DNA from: Paenibacillaceae bacterium
GTDB lineage: Bacteria > Bacillota > Bacilli > Paenibacillales > Paenibacillaceae
DNA: 6,187 nt
Reading direction: 5' to 3'
Assembly: GCA_900766135.1 (NCBI GenBank)
Contig: CAAFUF010000033.1
Span: forward strand, 1 to 6,187
Part shown: positions 6,021-6,187 of the stretch, in pieces
Layout: each line of letters begins with the position of its first letter
Position numbering within the stretch: the stretch's first letter is position 1
The notes under the pieces: model-generated
The model's input: the letters and a program-made list of their open reading frames with translations, nothing else
Databases searched by the model: none
What the model was told of the DNA's origin: nothing
Made by a program: the position numbers and the translations under genes

Positions 6021-6187
6021 AAGCGGGTCACCTATCCTAGACTCTCGGACGGCAGTTATTTAACCAGCGACTACTCCTACGACGGGATTGGGCGGTTGCT
6101 CAAGGTAACGAACAAAAAAGGCGCTGCGTTGCTGTCCGAATACCAGTATGGCTACGATGCAAACGGGAATATCGTCTCTGTGACGGA
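6018..6187 (+). pseudogene. Rhs YD-repeat protein fragment, N-terminally truncated at the junction; continues beyond the window
   Basis: The plus-strand frame from CTG at 6018 is open to the right edge (56 codons plus two bases). It reads LKRVTYP, then DGSYLTSDYSYDGIGRLLKV and, further on, YQYGYDANGNIVSV. These are YD repeats ('Y.YD..GRL..V', 'Y.YD.NGN'), the kind that lie upstream of the core seen at the left edge. There is no start codon with a ribosome site, and the frame is closed on its left by TAG at 6012. It is therefore the middle of an rhs gene cut by the PBP fragment, or a separate rhs copy joined by assembly error. An extra Arg-Leu-Ser between TYP and DGS departs from the usual TYPDGS. 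GC content is close to that of the rhs core at bases 1-410. Confidence 0.75.

Noticed and set aside
6017..6031. GTG at 6031 as a real start of the PBP gene.
   Set aside because: It lies in rhs-derived DNA, directly after an in-frame stop, has no convincing ribosome site, and would start the protein in mid-domain.
3647..6040. Several plus-strand open frames of 60-130 codons, and a 63-codon minus-strand frame at 3505-3696.
   Set aside because: They are shadows of the GC-rich PBP coding sequence: Arg/Val/Ala-rich, no recognisable domain, no ribosome sites in proper place.
1..6187. CRISPR arrays, tRNA or rRNA genes, insertion-sequence ends and transposase genes.
   Set aside because: I saw no spaced direct repeats, no cloverleaf-like sequence, and no transposase frame or terminal inverted repeats in either strand.

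Overview
The window reads as Bacillales DNA, most like Paenibacillus or a close relative. The reasons are Firmicutes-type Shine-Dalgarno sites, a wall-associated YD-repeat (Rhs/WapA-type) gene ending in a polymorphic toxin, and a class A penicillin-binding protein with C-terminal fibronectin type III domains. This assignment is by recognition, not by a search.

Layout. Bases 1-1113 are the 3' part of an rhs gene: the last YD repeats, the conserved core, and then a lower-GC toxin tip that resembles the DUF4258/BECR-fold RNase-like toxins. Bases 1117-1296 hold a 59-residue cysteine-rich gene, the probable cognate immunity gene, closed by a strong intrinsic terminator at 1304-1351. Bases 1423-2199 and 2218-3273 are two tandem paralogous TPR genes. 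The second carries an extra N-terminal domain that resembles an EF-Tu-like beta barrel. A second terminator-like hairpin follows at 3306-3346. Bases 3373-3564 are a DUF4926-like gene broken by an in-frame TAA, probably a decayed orphan immunity gene. The content up to here looks like an rhs tip followed by an accessory (immunity-type) gene array.

At about 3564/3565 the character changes abruptly. From there to about 6016 the DNA is GC-rich and encodes, on the minus strand, an internal piece of a PBP1A-type gene. It lacks the membrane anchor and most of the glycosyltransferase domain, and its last residues are read from the antisense of the DUF4926 gene. At about 6017 the sequence changes again into plus-strand rhs YD-repeat DNA, which runs off the right edge.

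How it fits together. The left half is a plausible toxin/immunity module. The right half is a gene fragment joined without visible mobile-element ends to rhs locus DNA on both sides. This means either an unusual chromosomal rearrangement or a chimeric assembly, and the PBP fragment should not be read as a working member of the locus until the joins are confirmed. The best candidates for something undescribed are the small Cys-rich partner of the toxin and the TPR pair with the N-terminal domain fusion.
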